DNA of 64,000 nucleotides. Origin: Chloroflexota bacterium (lineage in GTDB: Bacteria; Chloroflexota; Anaerolineae; Anaerolineales; Anaerolineaceae). Below the pieces are notes generated by a model, which ran no database searches, was not told the DNA's origin, and saw only the letters and a program-made list of their open reading frames with translations. Location of the stretch: positions 186,001-250,000 of the forward strand of contig JAKQJC010000001.1 of NCBI GenBank assembly GCA_029561345.1. Direction: 5' to 3'. Positions 34,002 to 43,511 of this stretch are shown one piece after another (within the stretch, counting starts at the first letter, position 1; every line of letters starts with the position of its first letter). A program made the position numbers and the translations under genes.

Positions 34002-34865
34002 ATGACTGGATTGATAATTGTGGTTGGTGTCTTGGCGGCGATCTTGATTCTGGTCGTCACAATGGAGTATGTTCCCACCATGCGGCGGGGCAAGGCAGCG
34101 CAGGCGCTGGCCGAAAGCAGCGTCCAAACCGACGATTCCATCACTGGATTGCGCCGGGCCTTGATCCCGATGGAAAAACCGGTGCAGAAATACGCCGGCC
34201 CGAAACTGTTGAAGAAAGCCTGGTACGACCTTTACTGGGCACAGATGGTGGATAAATATGTTGGGTGGACGCCGCTCCAGCATGTGACGATGCGGGTCTT
34301 TATGGCCCTGGTCGGAGCGGTGGTTGGCCTGGTTGTATTTGGCAACCCGATATTCATGGCAGCGGTGGCCTTTATGGGCTGGCAGTATCCAGCAATGGGG
34401 CTGGGTGGAATTGCCCGGCGCGCCCGCCGGCAGTTTCAATCACAGTTACCGGAGTACATTAACCTGGTAGCTGCGCAAATGTCTGCCGGTATCTCGATGG
34501 AAGAAGCTCTGCGGCGCACCTCCCGCTCGGCCAGCCTGCCGGCGAAGTGGATGCGCCAGGTCATCCAGCAGGCGCAGGGGCGCACCTTAATTGGTCAGGT
34601 GGTTCGGGAAGCCGAAGAATCGCAGTTGCCGGAACTGATCAGCATGGGTGTCCAGTTGGGCTTTATCCAGCGGGGTGCCGGGCAGCAGCTTTTGCTGGCG
34701 CAGTTGTCCACGCAGATTGCAGCCGACTATATCGGTCAGACCGAAATGCGGGCTGAAAAGATTGGCGGCGAACTGGTCATACCGATGGTGTTGTTTTACT
34801 TCCTGCCTTTCATGGTCAGCCTGATGATGGTCATTGCCTGGCCGATTGTTGTGGGGATGCTGTAA
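34002..34865 (+). CDS. tadC: TadC inner-membrane platform protein
   Basis: A 287-residue protein. TM segments are at about 4-20, 90-130 and 255-285. The GspF-type domain has LPEYINLVAAQMSAGISMEEALRRTSR and GQVVREAEESQLPEL. It pairs with TadB in the platform. Spacing to tadB is 15 bp and to the next gene 2 bp. Confidence 0.88.
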   Translation: MTGLIIVVGVLAAILILVVTMEYVPTMRRGKAAQALAESSVQTDDSITGLRRALIPMEKPVQKYAGPKLLKKAWYDLYWAQMVDKYVGWTPLQHVTMRVFMALVGAVVGLVVFGNPIFMAAVAFMGWQYPAMGLGGIARRARRQFQSQLPEYINLVAAQMSAGISMEEALRRTSRSASLPAKWMRQVIQQAQGRTLIGQVVREAEESQLPELISMGVQLGFIQRGAGQQLLLAQLSTQIAADYIGQTEMRAEKIGGELVIPMVLFYFLPFMVSLMMVIAWPIVVGML

Positions 34866-34867
34866 AA

Positions 34868-35680
34868 ATGGACCAGAACCAGACTCAAGATCGTTTTCGT
34901 GGATTTTGCCCGATGTGTCAGGCCGAGGCCAATTTGACCCGGCAGCATGGGAAAGCCGACCTGACGGTGGATGATCAGATTGTCACGGTAGATGTTGAAT
35001 ACTTGAAGTGCCTGGACTGCGGTGAAACCTTTGACGATCCCCTGTCTGGCGACCCTCTGATTGCCATCTACGAGCAAATCGGACGCGGGAAGAAACCGAA
35101 GCCGGCTGCAAAGCCGGCCTCTGACGTGGGGGATTATCTGGGGCTGATGTTCTTTGCCTTTGCAACGATCATGGCTGGGATTGCAGCCTGGGAGCATCCG
35201 ACCCTGCTGGCCTGGCTGTCGGTGGTGCATAACGGGCTGCTGGCGGTGATTTACACCATGCGCCGCCCGGCGACGAAAGTGGATCAGAAAGGGTTGATTC
35301 TGGGCCTCCTGGCGGCAGCCCTGCCAATGGCGGCGTACCCGGATGCAATCCCCACCTGGCTGCTGATTCCTGGGCTGGCCGGGTATGCGCTCACTATGTG
35401 GGCGCTGCTGGCCCTGGGGAAGTCGTTTGGGATTGCGCCGGCTGACCGGGGGCTGGTCAGGCACGGGCCATATAAGCTGGTGCGCCATCCGATGTACCTG
35501 GGCGAACTGGTGTACCGGTGCATCCTGGTCGGCTCACACCTGAGCCTGGCGAATGTAGTGCTGCTGTTGGCCCTGGTGGTGGTGCAGGTGGCCCGGATCA
35601 AGCGTGAGGAACGCATCATCGGCGGCTATGAAAGCTACCAGCAGGAAACCCGCTGGCGGCTGCTGCCGGGAATATGGTAG
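34868..35680 (+). CDS. Zinc-ribbon fused to ICMT/PEMT-type methyltransferase domain
   Basis: A 270-residue protein. The N-terminal 80 residues hold CPMC and CLDC knuckles in a YgiT/MqsA-like zinc ribbon. The C-terminal 180 residues have four to five TM helices and an isoprenylcysteine methyltransferase signature (LVRHGPYKLVRHPMYLGE, then ERIIGGYESY and WRLLPGIW). ICMT-like enzymes methylate carboxyl or phospholipid head groups at the membrane. The fusion is unusual, and its location just after tadC suggests pilin or envelope modification. Substrate unknown. Confidence 0.7.
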   Translation: MDQNQTQDRFRGFCPMCQAEANLTRQHGKADLTVDDQIVTVDVEYLKCLDCGETFDDPLSGDPLIAIYEQIGRGKKPKPAAKPASDVGDYLGLMFFAFATIMAGIAAWEHPTLLAWLSVVHNGLLAVIYTMRRPATKVDQKGLILGLLAAALPMAAYPDAIPTWLLIPGLAGYALTMWALLALGKSFGIAPADRGLVRHGPYKLVRHPMYLGELVYRCILVGSHLSLANVVLLLALVVVQVARIKREERIIGGYESYQQETRWRLLPGIW

Positions 35681-35690
35681 GAAGTGACCT

Positions 35691-35984
35691 ATGAATAATC
35701 GGATCATGACGAATCAATTTTTACTGCTGGCGCTGGTTCTGGCATTGACAATCGTACAACCCCTGCCGCTGAGAGCCTTTTTGGTGATTGTTCTGGCCGT
35801 GATCGCGGTGATGTTCAACCTGCGAGGCATGGAAATCCCTGGACTGGCGCTGGCCGCCGGCAGCCTGGGCATCCTGTTGAGCTTTTACGAACCAAAGTTT
35901 ATCGTGCTGGTGATCTATGTACTGGTGATCATCGGCGGCGGGTTTAGCTTGCTGGGCATACCTGATAAAAGGCAGGAAAAATAG
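35691..35984 (+). CDS. Small three-TM protein
   Basis: A 97-residue protein with about three TM helices (8-22, 28-42, 68-86) and short loops. No family recognised. It ends the tadBC operon before leader L3. Confidence 0.6.
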   Translation: MNNRIMTNQFLLLALVLALTIVQPLPLRAFLVIVLAVIAVMFNLRGMEIPGLALAAGSLGILLSFYEPKFIVLVIYVLVIIGGGFSLLGIPDKRQEK

Positions 35985-36025
35985 GCGTCAAAGTATTAAC
36001 GCGTAAAGGCGTGCCTGTTATATAA

Positions 36026-36220
36026 GAGGATCACGGCGAACTAAAGCGGGTCGTCAATACCTTCTTGCAACTGCTGGATAATTTTGAATCGGATAGCATT
36101 TTCATTATCCGGTCATTCACCGAGACGCTTGAACACCTGGGCGTCCAATTAGACATCTATAACTTCCTGCAAAACCGCATCCGGCAGGATGTTCGCCAAC
36201 AAGCGAGAGTAAGAGCATAA
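36026..36220 (+). pseudogene. Start-less reading frame, possible gene remnant
   Basis: A 64-codon frame after a TAA at 36023, ending TAA at 36218, reads like coding sequence (helical, charged, VVNTFLQLLDNFESDS) but has no ATG or GTG near its beginning and no ribosome site. It looks like the C-terminal part of a gene truncated on its left, possibly by the event that copied leader L3 next to it. Confidence 0.4.
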
Positions 36221-36237
36221 CACTCCCCCAAGAGAAT

Positions 36238-36403
36238 ATGCTATAATTAATTCGTAAGTTACAACTGAATAAACCAAGTAGTAATCCCGGCGTAACGCCG
36301 GACAAGCAAGAACTCAACTAAGTATTCAATCGGTCATACAGGGACGCTGGATCAAGGCGGCCAAATGTATGGCCGTTTTTCGTTTTAACCCCCGGAACAA
36401 GGA
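36238..36403 (+). promoter_or_regulatory. Leader L3: promoter, structured leader, terminator (duplicate of L2)
   Basis: 166 bp differing from L2 at one base (22812 A, 36349 G). Extended -10 TGCTATAAT at 36239-36247, ACAACTGAATA at 36261, and terminator CGGCCA-AATGTA-TGGCCG-TTTTT at 36358-36380. It precedes the large surface protein, whose AAGGAGAAG site begins just after the duplication ends. Confidence 0.75.
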
Positions 36404-36423
36404 AACAAGGAGAAGCAAGCACA

Positions 36424-39400
36424 ATGAACATTTTGAAAAACAAGAAAATTCTCATCGGAGTAATCATCGCCCTGCTTGTGTTGGGCGTTGAAACCGTCCT
36501 GGCCGCTTATACAGGGCCAGTGGGACGTTCATCCTCGGTCACTTATTGGGAACGTAAGAATTGCCACTACCAGGCCGTGTATAACCCGCCAGGGCCGGAA
36601 TACTACAGCTGCACCCTGGACATGTACGAGACGCCTAGTACAGCCTGCATGACCGACGCAGAAGCAGAACCGTTTTTCAACCCGATTGCCTGTGCCGGCT
36701 GGCCGGGCGACTGCACAGGCTTAAGCTGCGACATCAACGGCACTGAGACAATTGAGGACTGCAATCCAGGGGATGAAGCCTGCACCATGCGGGAAGAAGG
36801 GGTTGATCTCGATCCTGCCACTGTATCAGGCACAGCCGGCTGCACCCTGACCGGGAACAACGGCTGGTGTCGGAGCGGCGCAACGGTGGCCCTGTCAGCC
36901 AGCGAGCCGGTATCGGGTGAACAGATCACCTGGATTGAAGGCAATCAGGGCACAGGCGATTTCAGCCTGTGCGATCCAGCAGACGCATCCACCGTTAATT
37001 GTTCCTGGCCGGCAGGGGATGGCAACCGCAGCCTGTCGTTCTGGGCGCACAGCACCTTTGGCGACACCAGCGAAATGGGGTCTGTCAACCTCAAAGTGGA
37101 TGGAACCAATCCAACAGCGAATCTGACGATTGAGGGGACTGCCAACGGAGCAGGTTGGTATCGGAATAATGTTCCCCTGACAACCAGCGGCACAGATGCC
37201 ACCTCCGGGGTGGCTGGCCGGTATGTTCAGGTCAATGGCGGCGCATGGCAGCCGAGTCCATATATCCTCAGTGCGGATGGACTATACACTGTGCGCGGTG
37301 TTGTCCAGGATAATGCCGGCAATCAAACGGTGACGACAAACAATACCATCAACCTGGATCAAACCCCGCCGACATTTTCGGTTGTTCCTGACCGCTTACC
37401 CGAATACGGCGACTGGTACTCAGGACCAGTTACGGTCAGTGTCAATGGATCGGATAATCTATCTGGTTACACCCATAGCACTTATCTGCTTTATGACGAA
37501 TCGGGCGTCCCGCAAACCGGCACCATGCCGGTTACGATTTCAGCAGAAGGTCAGAACGACCTCAATCTGAACGTATTTGATTTGGCCGGCAATCACAACG
37601 GCGGCAGCTATCCTTATCGCATTGACAGCAGCGAACCAACGGTCAGTACCAGCATTACCGGTACATTGGGGTTGAATGGCTGGTACATCAGCCCGGTGGA
37701 TTTGAACGTAAATGGCTACGATGCTGGCTCCGGTGTTTGCTCTGTTTCTCTCAACCTGGACAACACCGGCTGGGTGCCGGCACCCCTGCCCGATTACGCC
37801 GGACAAGGGAATCATTCATTTACCGGCCAGTCACAGGACTGTGTTGGGCAGCTATCAGCGATCACGTCAGCCGAATCGTTCAAAGTGGATACCGTTTATC
37901 CGACTTTAGACGCCGCCTACTCTGCGCCCGATGGCCTGGGAAGCTGGCATATCACCCCCTTTACGGTCAGCGTCACCGGCACAGATGCCACCTCTGGAAT
38001 TGCACTGGTACAGGTGCGCTCCAACGGCGGCGCATGGCAGGATAATTCCCTGCTGCTGGAAACGGAAGGCGTCAATAACCTGGACTTTCGCAGCCAGGAT
38101 AACGCCGGCAATACCGCCACAACCTCGCAGCAGTTATATCTGGACCTCACTGATCCAGTCCTTAACCTGAGCCGTGCTGGAATACCTGGCTTGGCCGGCT
38201 GGTATATCTCACCTGTTACGGCCAATGCCAACGCCTCGGATGTGATCAGCGGCATAAGCGAAATTGAAATGCGGCAAAACGGCGGTGCATGGCAGGCGGT
38301 GAACAGCCTCAACCTGTCCGCTGATGGCGTGTATGCGATTGAAGCGCGAGCCAGGGACAACGCCGGGCGCGAAACCACTGTTGCGGACACTATCCCGGTG
38401 GATGTCACCTACCCGTCCCTGGAAGCTACCTTCCCTGTACCTGACGGCGAAAATGGCTGGTACATTGCGCCGTTCACCGTAAATGTCACCGGCGCTGATG
38501 CTACTTCTGGCCTGGCGCTTGTGCAGGCCCGGTATGCTGGCGGCTTGTGGCGGGACAATGCCCTGCTGGTGGATCGAGAAGGACTGGTGGACGTAGAGTT
38601 TCGCAGCCAGGATAACGCCGGCAACACAACCTATACACCGGAGCAGTTTTCGGTTGATTTATCGAACCCGACACTGACCCTGAGCCGTGCTGGAACGGCT
38701 GGACTGGCCGGCTGGTATATCTCGCCTGTGACCGTTACAGCAATCGGCAATGATGCCGTATCAGGACTGCAAAGCGTCCAGATGCGGCAGAATGGTGGGG
38801 CATGGGACGCGACTAACTCGCTGCTCCTGGCTGCTGATGGCATTTACACCGTAGATGCCCTGGCTGAAGATAACGCAGGCCGGCAGAATCAGGTGCAGGA
38901 AAGCGTCAATGTGGATGCTACGGCTCCCGCCCTGACGGCCACTTATCCAACCCCGGATGGACTGAATAACTGGTACGTCAATCCTGTTGAAATCAGCATC
39001 AGCGGCACAGATGCCACCTCTGGCATTCTGCTGGCGCAGGTGCGTTCAAACGGCGGTAGTTGGAGCAACAGCTTGACCCTGACTGACGAAGGCGTTAACA
39101 GCCTTGACTTTCGCGTCCAGGACAACGCCGGAAACCTGAGTACGGCCAACAGCCAGGTCAGCCTTGACCTGACCGACCCCGCCTTGACCATCACCACGTC
39201 CGGCACGCTGGGCACAAACGGCTGGTACATCAGTGCAGCCACAGCGACGGCAGTCGGGACTGATGCCACCTCCGGGCTGATGAACGTTCAGATCCGCGAA
39301 GGCACAGCCACCTGGCAGGTGCGGGATGAAGTCACCGTAACCGCAGATGGAACGCACCCGCTTGAATTTATGGCAACCGATAACGCTGGCCGGCAAACCC

Positions 39401-40557
39401 TGGTCCAGCGTGAAATCAAGGTAGATGCAACGGCTCCCACCCTGGCCCCGACTGCGGCAGGCACAATGGGCTTGAACGGCTGGTACACCAGTATGGTCAC
39501 GCTCAAAGCCAACGCTGCGGATGCCACCTCCGGCATTGCCTCGGTCATGCCGGCAGCCGAAGTCACCGTCAGCGAAGATGCCCATTACACCGCCAACTGG
39601 ACAGCGCGGGATAACGCCGGTAACGAAGCCAGCGCAGCCCTGGCAATCAAGATTGACCGGACGGCTCCGGCGGTCGCCTTTGACCCGCTGAACGGTTTTG
39701 TCGTAGGCAACGTCACCCTCACCGGTCATGCTGCGGATGCCACCTCCGGGCTGATGAAGGTGGAAGTATCCACCAATCTGGGCCTGTCCTGGACGGAAGT
39801 CACCGTCAATCCGGTTGATGGAAGCTGGTCCATGCCCTGGGATACGCTGCTGCTCCCTGGTGGGCAAATGCTGGTGCTGGCGCGTGCCACCGATCAGGCT
39901 GGCAACGTGAACACAGTAAATTTGAGCGCCACCATTGCCAACCGCCGGCCAACCATTGACCTGACGGAACGCTGGTACATCTGGGAAAGCGGCGAACTGC
40001 GTATAGATGTTGGCGACGTGGACTACGAGAACGTCACCGTCAAAATCTGCGACTACGAAAACCGCTGGCCCTGTGTGGTGTACTCCTACGACACCGGGGA
40101 AGCCCCGGAAACTGTGACCTGGAACCGAAAATTCGGGGACATCATCGCCCCCGTAGGCGAATACCCGGTTGAAGCCAGTATTACCGACCTGTTGGGACGT
40201 GGGGATACTGCCAATGGTGTGATTGTGATCCCCCCGCCGCTGCCATCAGCCACACCGACTTTAACACTGACCCCGACGGCCACCCCCACGACTACGGGAA
40301 CACCGCAGCCCACCCCGACACGGGAACTGACCCAGATGGCAACCCCAACGGCGACAGCCATTCCCGCTGCCATTGTACCGACCCCGGTGGAAGAAGCTCC
40401 GCAGCCGGCGGCAGTCATCAACTACGGGCCGTTCCTGGTGCTGATCGGTTTCTGCTTTGCTTTAGGCGCATCTGTCAGCCGTGACCGCCGTCCGCGTGAG
40501 TGGAAGCGGCTGGCTGAACAGTTAACCAAACTCATCCAAATATCCAAATTGAAATAG
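36424..40557 (+). CDS. Large secreted surface protein with tandem Ig-like repeats
   Basis: A 1377-residue protein. It has a signal peptide (1-28) and a Cys-rich N-terminal domain (about 30-165). About ten copies follow of a ~90-residue repeat with GWY(I/V)SPV, GTDATSG, VQVR-NGGAW, and DNAGN-T...VDLTDP, an OmpL47/Ig-like type. A TPT-rich linker (about 1275-1330) and a C-terminal TM anchor with a basic tail complete it. It is likely an adhesin or pilus-associated surface stalk. It lies in the Tad locus between tadC and the prepilin peptidase. Repeat copies differ, so it is under selection or recombination. Confidence 0.75.
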   Translation: MNILKNKKILIGVIIALLVLGVETVLAAYTGPVGRSSSVTYWERKNCHYQAVYNPPGPEYYSCTLDMYETPSTACMTDAEAEPFFNPIACAGWPGDCTGLSCDINGTETIEDCNPGDEACTMREEGVDLDPATVSGTAGCTLTGNNGWCRSGATVALSASEPVSGEQITWIEGNQGTGDFSLCDPADASTVNCSWPAGDGNRSLSFWAHSTFGDTSEMGSVNLKVDGTNPTANLTIEGTANGAGWYRNNVPLTTSGTDATSGVAGRYVQVNGGAWQPSPYILSADGLYTVRGVVQDNAGNQTVTTNNTINLDQTPPTFSVVPDRLPEYGDWYSGPVTVSVNGSDNLSGYTHSTYLLYDESGVPQTGTMPVTISAEGQNDLNLNVFDLAGNHNGGSYPYRIDSSEPTVSTSITGTLGLNGWYISPVDLNVNGYDAGSGVCSVSLNLDNTGWVPAPLPDYAGQGNHSFTGQSQDCVGQLSAITSAESFKVDTVYPTLDAAYSAPDGLGSWHITPFTVSVTGTDATSGIALVQVRSNGGAWQDNSLLLETEGVNNLDFRSQDNAGNTATTSQQLYLDLTDPVLNLSRAGIPGLAGWYISPVTANANASDVISGISEIEMRQNGGAWQAVNSLNLSADGVYAIEARARDNAGRETTVADTIPVDVTYPSLEATFPVPDGENGWYIAPFTVNVTGADATSGLALVQARYAGGLWRDNALLVDREGLVDVEFRSQDNAGNTTYTPEQFSVDLSNPTLTLSRAGTAGLAGWYISPVTVTAIGNDAVSGLQSVQMRQNGGAWDATNSLLLAADGIYTVDALAEDNAGRQNQVQESVNVDATAPALTATYPTPDGLNNWYVNPVEISISGTDATSGILLAQVRSNGGSWSNSLTLTDEGVNSLDFRVQDNAGNLSTANSQVSLDLTDPALTITTSGTLGTNGWYISAATATAVGTDATSGLMNVQIREGTATWQVRDEVTVTADGTHPLEFMATDNAGRQTLVQREIKVDATAPTLAPTAAGTMGLNGWYTSMVTLKANAADATSGIASVMPAAEVTVSEDAHYTANWTARDNAGNEASAALAIKIDRTAPAVAFDPLNGFVVGNVTLTGHAADATSGLMKVEVSTNLGLSWTEVTVNPVDGSWSMPWDTLLLPGGQMLVLARATDQAGNVNTVNLSATIANRRPTIDLTERWYIWESGELRIDVGDVDYENVTVKICDYENRWPCVVYSYDTGEAPETVTWNRKFGDIIAPVGEYPVEASITDLLGRGDTANGVIVIPPPLPSATPTLTLTPTATPTTTGTPQPTPTRELTQMATPTATAIPAAIVPTPVEEAPQPAAVINYGPFLVLIGFCFALGASVSRDRRPREWKRLAEQLTKLIQISKLK

Positions 40558-40584
40558 TAGAAAGAAAAGGAGAACAAAAAGACA

Positions 40585-41127
40585 ATGACCGATTTGATTT
40601 CACTCGTGACCCTGCTGGCCGTGCTGATGCTCGGCCTGATCCTGTGGTTCTACAACAGCCGGCAGGCTGATGCCCTGCGCGGCATGGCCCGGACCACCGA
40701 GAACATGTACATGATTCAACTGAAAGCCCGGCGGGATGAGCGCAAGCGGCAGCCGATGACCCTTTCGCCGCTGCAATGGCTGGCAGCGCAGGCCGGCAAC
40801 GGCCTCACGTTGAGCGAAGTGATTGGCATTTCGCCCAACCCGCTCTGGGTGAACCTGCGCGCAGCTGGCGGTGTCCGGCTAGTGGTATCACCGCTGGACC
40901 CGGAAGAAATGAAACGTGCGCTTAAAGCGGAAGAAACAAAATCCCGCCTGAACGCAGCCTTTGAACCGCTCCTGGGCGACAAATCCCGCACCGTTACGGT
41001 GACGGAACGCTCGCTGCAAAACGAAGAATGGTTTGACCTGGAAGCTGCTGAGGTAGGCAAGAACCTGGGTGTCAATTGGGGCGAAGTGTCCCGGCTCTGG
41101 TTTTATGTGATTGCTCCCAAGAAGTAA
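40585..41127 (+). CDS. One-TM protein, Tad locus
   Basis: A 180-residue protein with a TM helix at about residues 4-23, a basic KARRDERKRQP segment and a soluble alpha/beta domain containing WFDLEAAEVG. No family recognised; proximity suggests a Tad accessory. AAGGAG site present. Confidence 0.6.
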   Translation: MTDLISLVTLLAVLMLGLILWFYNSRQADALRGMARTTENMYMIQLKARRDERKRQPMTLSPLQWLAAQAGNGLTLSEVIGISPNPLWVNLRAAGGVRLVVSPLDPEEMKRALKAEETKSRLNAAFEPLLGDKSRTVTVTERSLQNEEWFDLEAAEVGKNLGVNWGEVSRLWFYVIAPKK

Positions 41128-41131
41128 AGCA

Positions 41132-41671
41132 ATGACGACTACGGCGATTGTTTCCAACGTGTTTATGGCGATCTTCCTGCTGGGTTGCGCCTGGCTGGAT
41201 GTCAAAACGCGTAAAGTCCCAAACATCCTGACGTTTATGGTTCTGGGCTATGGTCTGCTGGCGGCCAGTCTGCGGGGCAACTGGCCGGCGGCATTGCTGG
41301 TCGTGTTGTTTATCCTGCTCTCTGATCTGCCGAAACCCATCGCCTCGCCGGTATCGCTGCTGGCGTTGGGAATCGCCGGCGTCCTGTCCTGGCGCAGCCT
41401 GGGATTGGACATGTCTGAAATTCTGATCCAGGTGATGATGTTCGTCATCTGGCAGATGTGGCTGCAAGGACTGACCGGCGGGGCAGATGCCAAGCTCCTG
41501 CTGGCGCTCACGCTGCTCTATGGCAGCGGCGTATTCCTGGCCGCAGTTCTAGCCGGCGGCGTGTTCGGCCTGGTCGCACTGCTCCTCAAAAAGCGCACCC
41601 TGCCGTATGTCCTGCCGATTGCCGCCGGGACAATCGTGTTCATGGCGCTCAAAATAACCCAACTCATTTAG
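41132..41671 (+). CDS. A24-type prepilin peptidase (CpaA/TadV)
   Basis: A 179-residue protein with six predicted TM helices. The two catalytic aspartates are seen in CAWLDVKTRKVPN (about residue 23) and GGADAKLLLAL (about residue 119), as required for A24 (GxGD-type) peptidases. It processes Flp prepilins and pseudopilins. The start ATG at 41132 lies five bases after the previous stop. Confidence 0.85.
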   Translation: MTTTAIVSNVFMAIFLLGCAWLDVKTRKVPNILTFMVLGYGLLAASLRGNWPAALLVVLFILLSDLPKPIASPVSLLALGIAGVLSWRSLGLDMSEILIQVMMFVIWQMWLQGLTGGADAKLLLALTLLYGSGVFLAAVLAGGVFGLVALLLKKRTLPYVLPIAAGTIVFMALKITQLI

Positions 41672-41686
41672 GAAAGGAAAAACTAC

Positions 41687-43006
41687 ATGCTGAAACTTGC
41701 TCTACTGCTCTCGATGTTCGTGCAAATGCTCAATCCACTGTCTGCCGGTGCAACCTGGCCGGTGGCGCACCCCGACGACTATTTTGGCCGACCTGGTGAA
41801 GACCTGGTTGTGGCTGCACCTGGTTTTTTGGGAAACGACGAATTGCCGAATCTCGTTTCATTCACAATCACTGACAATCCCGATAATGGGAAGCTGGACT
41901 TCCTATCATCGGAACAGGATGGCAGTTTTGTCTATACCCCCAATGCCGGCTTTACCGGCCTGGACACCTTTACTTATCGGTTGATCTGGGAAGGTGGCTC
42001 ATCCTCTGCCGTCGTCACGCTGCATATTCTTGAAGGCTCCGAAGCGGGAGATGATGCGTACCGGGCGTACCAAAACACAACGCTGGACGTTCCGGCTCCT
42101 GGCGTTCTGGCAAATGATTACCCCGATGATCCCACGCGGGTTGCCGTCCTGGTTAGTGGCACATCTCACGGCAATTTGAATCTACGGACAGATGGCAGCT
42201 TTCGCTATGTTCCCGATCCTGGATATTTGGGAACGGACGAATTTACTTATGTGTTTGTCATTGGCTCTGAGGAACCATCGAATGAAGCCACTGTTACCCT
42301 GAATGTTGGTGAGCGGCCAACCGCCCGATTCAAGGCGACTGAAATGACCATCAACGAGTATGCCGGCCAGATTACTGTGGATTTACTCCTGACCTCGCAG
42401 CACAACGGCGGCGTGGCGCAGATTTACTTTATGCCCAACACGGCCAACTGCTATCGCGCCAATCCTGACCTGGACTGCACCTCAGAAATGGTCACGATTG
42501 AACCCGATCAGCAGTCGGTTGAGTTTACCATCACGATCTACGATGACCCCACACCTGAATTGGAGCTTGAGGAAGTCGTGATTGGTTTCAGCATTACCGA
42601 GGACGATCCCGATTTTATCGAAACCGAACCTCTGTTTATGCACCTGTTCATTTACGACAACGACAATCATCGTCCGATTGCCGTAGATGATGCCTTCACA
42701 ATGCAGATGAATCAAAGCCTGACTATCGCCCCTCCGGGCGGCGTACTGGTCAATGATTACGACCTGGACTCTGGGATGATCACCCTGACGGCAGTCCTTG
42801 AAACCGGGCCGGCGCATGGTGAACTGACCCTGTACCCTGATGGCACTTTTACTTACACCCCGGAAAAGGGCTTTGCCGGCGTGGACACCTTTACCTATAC
42901 GGCGTTTGACAGCTTTGCAAACTCATTCCCGGCTACTGCGGCGATCACAGTGGAGCCATTGCGGGTTTACTTGCCGATTATCGTCAAGACTGCATCTGGC
43001 CGCTGA
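41687..43006 (+). CDS. Secreted protein with Ig-like/cadherin-type repeats
   Basis: A 439-residue protein. Signal peptide at 1-22. Three Big_9/VCBS-like repeats (PGVLANDY, GSFRYVPDPGYLGTDEFTYVF, and DGTFTYTPEKGFAGVDTFTYTA) flank a Calx-beta-like segment. It ends in YLPIIVKTASGR, the C-terminal end style seen in many secreted Chloroflexota proteins. It lacks a TM anchor, so it may be released or attached by that end. It lies just before the pilin gene. Confidence 0.75.
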   Translation: MLKLALLLSMFVQMLNPLSAGATWPVAHPDDYFGRPGEDLVVAAPGFLGNDELPNLVSFTITDNPDNGKLDFLSSEQDGSFVYTPNAGFTGLDTFTYRLIWEGGSSSAVVTLHILEGSEAGDDAYRAYQNTTLDVPAPGVLANDYPDDPTRVAVLVSGTSHGNLNLRTDGSFRYVPDPGYLGTDEFTYVFVIGSEEPSNEATVTLNVGERPTARFKATEMTINEYAGQITVDLLLTSQHNGGVAQIYFMPNTANCYRANPDLDCTSEMVTIEPDQQSVEFTITIYDDPTPELELEEVVIGFSITEDDPDFIETEPLFMHLFIYDNDNHRPIAVDDAFTMQMNQSLTIAPPGGVLVNDYDLDSGMITLTAVLETGPAHGELTLYPDGTFTYTPEKGFAGVDTFTYTAFDSFANSFPATAAITVEPLRVYLPIIVKTASGR

Positions 43007-43041
43007 TCCAAATTACTGAAAAAGAAAGGAGGTGAAAAAAC

Positions 43042-43200
43042 ATGTTAACCAAGTCCAAATTCCTGCGTGACAATCGCGGCATCGAATCTACCGAAGTCGC
43101 CCTGATCATCGCTGCGGTGGTGCTGGTTTCCTACGGCGCTTATGTGCTGCTGGGCGGCAATATCGCGGCTGCCGTTACCGACGTGGCCGAAAAGGTCTAG
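43042..43200 (+). CDS. flp: Flp/Fap-type pilin
   Basis: A 52-residue protein, smaller than usual ORF cut-offs. After a short charged leader (MLTKSKFLRDNRG) comes ESTEVALIIAAVVLVSYGAYVLLGGNIAAAV, the hydrophobic Flp core beginning with a Gly-x-x-(S/T)-x-E processing region. The prepilin peptidase at 41132 would cut before this core. A strong AAAGGAGGTGAAAA site indicates high expression, and a 10-bp hairpin follows. Major pilin of the Tad machine. Confidence 0.85.
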   Translation: MLTKSKFLRDNRGIESTEVALIIAAVVLVSYGAYVLLGGNIAAAVTDVAEKV

Positions 43201-43228
43201 TCGAATCTTAGCAGCGAGAGTAATCAAC

Positions 43229-43252
43229 GGCCACCCGCTCCGGCGGGTGGCC
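43229..43252 (+). other. Strong hairpin after pilin gene
   Basis: GGCCACCCGC-TCCG-GCGGGTGGCC: a perfect 10-bp GC stem without a U tract. Probably a transcript-stabilising or processing hairpin between pilin and the next gene. Confidence 0.6.
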
Positions 43253-43321
43253 TACGGCGAAAATAACCCCCGCGAGGGGATAATACCAAAGACAGGCAAG
43301 AGAGAAAGGAAGGAAGGCAGC

Positions 43322-43462
43322 ATGGCGTTTATAAGGGACGAAGCAGCGTTGGAAGCAGTACAGTTGTACTTTGTCGGGGCCGCTGGCCTGGCCTTCCTCA
43401 CTTATAAAATGTATGACGTTATGGTTGCGAGTACCGTTCGCGATATAGCGACCAGACTGTAA
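43322..43462 (+). CDS. Very small membrane protein, pilin-like size
   Basis: A 46-residue protein. ATG 43322 after GGAAGGAAGG. Residues 12-32 are a hydrophobic helix (LYFVGAAGLAFLTYKMY). It could be a minor pilin-like peptide or Tad accessory; no family recognised. Confidence 0.5.
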   Translation: MAFIRDEAALEAVQLYFVGAAGLAFLTYKMYDVMVASTVRDIATRL

Positions 43463-43511
43463 TGACCAATCAAACCAGGCAATCTCTGCCCGGTGGAAAG
43501 GAAAGCCAAAG

